NCBI GenBank assembly: GCA_009801015.1
Contig: VHZZ01013653.1
Span: 19,823 to 43,681 of the forward strand
Length of the DNA: 23,859 bases
Origin: Silene noctiflora
Lineage: Eukaryota > Streptophyta > Magnoliopsida > Caryophyllales > Caryophyllaceae
Direction of reading: 5' to 3'
The translations under genes were made by a program, and so were the position numbers. Every line of letters begins with the position of its first letter. Within the stretch, counting starts at the first letter, position 1. Below the pieces are notes generated by a model. It did no database searches, was not told where the DNA came from, and saw nothing but the letters and a program-made list of their open reading frames with translations. This document shows positions 10,201-16,200 of this stretch, piece after piece.

Positions 10201-13200
10201 TGGCCATACAAAGAAGGATTGTCTTAGAAATAAGGTGAGAGTTGCCCGATAAAGGATAAGATGATAGCTAACGTATTAAGATGGTTTGGGCATTTCAGAC
10301 AAAGACTGACTAATGTCCCGGTTAGGAGGCTCGAAATTGGGGAACATAATAGATTGTGAGGGTTAGAGGAAGACCTAAGAAAACCTGAATAAAGGTGATT
10401 GTGAATGATATGCTGTCTCTTGGGATGAAGAAGATATGGCGATGGAGAAAAGTTAGAGAACACCATAGAGAGAAATGATATGGGTGAGGTGAACGATAGA
10501 GTTTGATTCTTGCATGTTTTAAGTATTATATTTACTTCTATTCTACTCCTTCATTTCTCGTTTTTATTTTTATTTGGTACTTCTATTTTTAAAATTTGGT
10601 TTTCTTATTATTTAATTACACCATCATTATTTTGATTTTTTTTATTATACTATTTGTGTACTGTTAAGATTTTTCAATTTTTTTTACTTAAAATCTTTCT
10701 ATATTATCTAGCCTATTGGATTCCTTGGGCTGTAAATTTGATTCATGTTAGCTGATCTCAAATCATTTTGGGACTAAGTCTCTGATGATGTTTTAACTTT
10801 TATGAATCATTCCAAGACTTGGGCAATACTCTGGTTTTAATTGGAAATTGTGACTAACAATTCGACAATTGCACTATAATTTCTTGAATGAATTAGAATG
10901 AAAATTGTTGATTCAGAAGTTGCCTTTAGTTGCAATTTGTGTTTCATTTGGGCATTGTTGAAAGATCATCGCTGATCTGCTTGTTCTGTTTGGGCATTTT
11001 AGCATATGACATACATTACTGGCTGAGAGATGCTTACAATTAGTAGTGCTGGACATGGTACATTTTAAGTTTCTCCTCTGGCATTTGCCATGTTCTACAT
11101 GGCTTAAATTCTTGGTTAAGTACTGCTTGAATTCCTTTGAAGTATTGCTTCTGCATGTCTGATGCTCTTGTTACCTGTACCCCTAGTAGCACCATGAACC
11201 AGGTCTGTAGTTCATGTTAGCATGATTCCAACAAATTGCAGTCAATTAACTGGTTTCTTGAAGAAGAGATCTGTGACCTTATTTGGTTCCTGATGTCTAT
11301 GTATTGATTGTTTCTATAAATTTAAGATAGTCTGCAAAAAGAATTAGTTTTTTTTTTTTTTTTTCTTTTTTTGAATTTTCATTCCTTTTCTTGGTCAGGC
11401 AAGTGATCATCAATCAAATGTAACATGTGATGAACGCAAGGAAAGGACAACTAGTTTGAATTCAACTACCATGAGAGTTCCAACATCCCCTTGGATGCCT
11501 TTCCCAATGCTGTTTGCTGCTATTTCCAAGCAAGTTCCTTCCAGTGACATGAAGGTGGTGCTTGCAAGTTATAAACAATTTACGGTGCGCATCGTTCTCT
11601 GCCCTTCATGATTGGATTCCTTAGTTATGCTGTTCCTAATGTTCCTGTGTATTGCCCTTGTGTTTTGTCATGTCAGAACAAGGTGATCAGTCGAGTGGAT
11701 TTTGTGAAGAACCTGAGGCTAGTTGTTGGAGATACTATTCTGAAGAGTACAATAATAGAGCTCAACAGCAAGGTACAGTTTTGGAACTTTCTGTTTCAGT
11801 GATCAGTTTGTGAGGAGAATGTCATCATCTGCCCTTGCTGGCTTGCTGCTGTTTGTATAATTGACTGTGTTTGTGTGGGTAGATATGTTGGCTTCATGAT
11901 TTGTCTTTTGTTTCTGTCTGTTTATCTTCTGCTTATCTGCTCAAGCTCTTTTATTGCTGGAATAACTTTTGAAGGGTGGGTAGTGAAATCCTGTGATGCT
12001 CGGACCCTGCGATACCATTGTCGACCCGACCCGGGAGGTTTTAGCCCAAAACAATAATAAATTTTCCGCAGGGACTTCATTGTTAAGAGTGATATGGAGG
12101 GTCGTATATTAGGGAGAATGAGCAGTATATAGAGCTTAGTTTAAAAAGCGAACCTTGGATGAGGGTACTAGCCAAAACGCCTCGGTGCATTTTAGGCGTG
12201 CCTTTTAGATGACCTTCACTTAACAAGACCAAGATTACATGGTTTAGGGTTCGGTCCGGTCCGGTCCGCAGAACGGGTTCGAGTTCATAAACTCTACCTA
12301 GAGTGAACTGGGTTCGAGAAGAGTACAGTTTGATAGTAAACGGAGTTCATTTTCTAGATGCCATCGTTTTTAAAAATATGCGGAGTATTAAAAAGTTAAA
12401 TCCCAAAAGCAGACTCACAAGTCACACCCCGTACTCCACCATCCCACAACTCCAAAACTAAAGCAAAATAAACAAACAGTGTTCTTCATCTTCTCTTCAC
12501 GAGTTTATCAATGGCTTCCAAGCTCCCACCCTCTATTCCTCAGCTTCTATCTCAAAGACCTATGAACTCGTTCCTCTTTTCTTAGTTTCCTGCATGGCTC
12601 CGTATCACTCCATCACAAGCTGGCTTAAGTTCGCCTGCAACACCGTTTTGGGTTGCAAATTCCGGCGATCTAGGCCGCGAGTGGACCCCGTTCCGGTATA
12701 AACGAGCTAGTTACTGAACAAGACTTCTGATCCAAAAATGCTTGGCTCAAATGAAGATAACCTAATGACGAGGTTGTGTTAGATGTCAAAGACTTGGCTA
12801 CAACAAACGACACTACTGCACACAGCGTCATTGGTGAGTGTCACTTGAGAGAACGGAAGAGTGCAGCGTGTGTTTGCATTGCTCTGTTAGGAGTAGTATA
12901 ATATTTCCCTAATTACAGTAGGAGTAGAATATCATAGTTGAATAAGGTTTCCTAAAACNNNNNNNNNNNNNNNNNNNNNNNNAACAACTAAGTTAGCATT
13001 CTCGCCTCTCTGTGGATTCGACCCTTAAATACTGCATTATTTTGTTGTTGCTAGGGTAAATTATTTTTGATAGGTTGCGACACCTCGTCACCTTCCTTAA
13101 TTATTGTTCAAGCAATCTTAGATTTAGTTGGGTAATTGAAGATTCTTGGGTTTGTATTGAAGAATTGACAACTGTTCATCATTAATCAAAGCTTTCTTCT

Positions 13201-16200
13201 ATTATTCTTCCATTTCCTTTGTTCATCTTAAGTTGTTATGATTCCTTTACTTTTTACTTAATCCTTTTACTTAATCTTTTTTTAATTGTTTTACTCTATC
13301 ATCATGTTTATGCTTGTTAAGATGTTTGACACCATTTATGACTTGTTTATCATGATGATGTGTGAGTAGTTCTCTAGCTAGGGTTAGTAGGGGATTAGGG
13401 GAGTAATCACGGGTTAGATCTATGCTTAATAAGCTCATGTGAATGATTGTATGTTGTGTTTTCAACTTATGCACATGTTATGTTTGATGAAATGCTTGAT
13501 TGGCAACCTAACATTATTCTTTATCCTTTCAACAAGACTTGTAAGATATAAACCAACTCAAGGATTGTTAGACCATGCATATAGTTGAATAGGGGGAACC
13601 AAGTCGTTGTAGGTGTCGTAAGCTAGCTATAAACCAACTCGACTGCGAGACCTAAGCCTCCCTAGGTATTGTAAGACATAAACTAACTCGATCCCAACAC
13701 AACTATAATTGTTTGTTTGACTCATTATTGTGATTGTACCATGATTCCCCTATGAACCCATGACACCCTACTGCATTTATTCATTTGTTTACATCTCTAT
13801 TTACTTGCCTTGTTAATTCAATTGTTTACATTTTCGCTATAGTAGTTTAGTTTACATCTCAACCCAAATTGTGACACAAAGACATAGCTACTTGCATTTG
13901 ATAACCGTTTGATTACTTGTCCCATGGATCGTCTCCGACTTACCACTTGCTAGTTGTTTGTTGGATTTATATATATTGTTTGATAGGGCGTGACGACTAA
14001 GCCTCTCAGTAATATCAGTTGGTGAATAAAAACTAGGAATATTCTGAGGTAGCCAGAAGTAGAGTAATGAGTAGTACCATTACTACCTTCAGGCGACCAC
14101 GGGCATGCTCCAGTCATGCAATCCATCACTTCGAAGATAGTGAAAAAACCGACGTGATCACTACCGAGATCACCGGTAGATGACATATCTGACCTGCAAG
14201 AATAGTCGCTGGCCTCATGAAGAAAAGCACTTTCAACTAGAACCTTAGGACTAGAAACATGATGCTTACCTCTCTTATTTATTGTCAAAGGGTCAAATTG
14301 TAAAGCGACCCACTTTCCATTAAGATTAATTACTAATTGGTTAACTAAAGAGTGGGGCTCATGTTTGACATTCTTATTGCTCGGGTCAATTTTCAAAGAA
14401 GACTCGAAGTCTTCAAGAGCTTTAGTTAGGGAATTCAAATGCTTGAAAGCTAAGCCTTTATGATATTGGGCTTTAACATTACATGGGTCAAAGGTTAAGA
14501 CAAAGGTGTAGTACAACAGAGCCTTAGTGTAATTCGAAAGCTTTAATTCACAAAAATATAAATTTAGGATAATGGAAAAGGCAAGAGAGCAAGCCACGGG
14601 TTGATCGGATGAGGGTGGAAGGCCAAAAAAACATAGAAATTTGTGAGCTAGCTTGTAGTGAAGGCCAGCTGAAAATATATTGCCTCCCTAAAAGAGAGCG
14701 TTACCACTATCTTTCAACAAATTAATAACAGGAATATAAGGCCCCTCCAATTCCATGATCCACTTTGCAAAAACGTCATCATCCGCACCATTATCATTAG
14801 AAAGAACTTAATCGCAAAGATTGAAAAGGATAAGTTGATAATCCATGGAGAGAAAAGTCTAGTACAACCAATCCATCCCCATACCACCAACACAAGCAAA
14901 CCCCCGACTCAAGGACTTGATCATGAAAGATGAAAGATAACACCTACAAGCAAACAGGGCCTCCGACCAACAATCAAATATAACATAAAATTCTGGGGAA
15001 CCGAATCTATTTTCCTATATATGTATTATTTTGTATTTTTTAACATATTTACGTTCAAAGTTTGTTATATTTGACTCAAAAAGTAAATTAGAAAAAAAAA
15101 ATGGATGCCAAATTTGAATGAATTTGGCCATGTTCTTTTCGGGTGCAAATAGCTGAACTGAATGAAACTGAGCTGAATTGAAATGAATTAAATAGAGTTG
15201 AAGTGAAATGAATAAAATTGAAATAAGATCTAATTTATATAGCACTTAGCTAAACTCAATTGACCTAAAATAACGGCAGAAAGAACATGGCCTTTGTATA
15301 ACGTTTGTGAGTAGCATATACAATACAAGGAAATAATTTATGAGTTTTCTTTATAACATTCGATCATTTACATATACTCTTTTAATCCCTTACAATTTTC
15401 TTAAATTTGAATAAAATGTTCTTATACATATTTAGATTCACAAATATTTGTGCTAAGAGGTCTTACACAAGCTTATTGTAAACGATTTTTTTTATAACTA
15501 TTGTTACTCACTAATACGGTAAGATCCGTTTTACACTATATTTGTGTAACCTTACACAAGATTAATTGTTTAGATTTTGTTTGAGCTTTACTAATTCTTG
15601 AGCTTTCAAGTACATTTTTAGCTTGGACCAACTGCACGCGTACAACTAGTTGATTGTAAGGTCTTTTTAAATTGTATACAATAATCTTTATTTCACAAGC
15701 ACAATAAAATAGGTGATTTCCTATATTAATGTAGTAAAAATACAGTATAATGACTTTTAACACCACTAAATAAAATACAATATATAGTAAACGTAATAAC
15801 TTAATTATATAGACTTATACTCCGGTCTCGAACAAGACTAATCGCATCTTCTACAATATCTCGATCGTTGGCCTTTTCCCAATTGTTAAAACCTTGTTTG
15901 TCTTGAACATAGTAATCCTTCTCAAGCATTAGTTGCGCTTAGTACTAACAAAGCGTCTCCCTTGTGACGGGTCACAAATGAAGACGTGTAATGCCACTCA
16001 CAAAACGAATAGGGGGACAAAGTGGGGACACCCCCCACTTGCTTTCCTCTCTCCTCTATTTGGACATTTTGTCTCACAATTTGGTACCCGTCTTCTCATT
16101 TGTGACGGATACGTCCGTCACAAATGAGAATTAGTGTACTACTAATTCAAATTACAAAGTCGTTTTGTAATTAGCTAATCACATGAAAGAACCAGTTTTG

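Larger units (their letters stand above)
7077..11398 (+). other. Intron 3 (4322 nt), transposon-rich
   Basis: Donor GTAAGT and acceptor TTTTCTTGGTCAG bracket this stretch. It holds tandem duplications (7452-8640) with a Stowaway MITE inside one copy, a degenerate antisense zinc-knuckle-like reading frame, about 700 bases of very AT-rich sequence (8640-9330) with no recognisable content beyond a two-copy ATAAATTCAGAAAAC near 8652-8680, and an RTE LINE fragment with a nested hAT-like MITE (about 9330-10795). From 10800 to 11398 I see only intron-like sequence and a poly-T tract at about 11348-11371. Confidence 0.8.
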
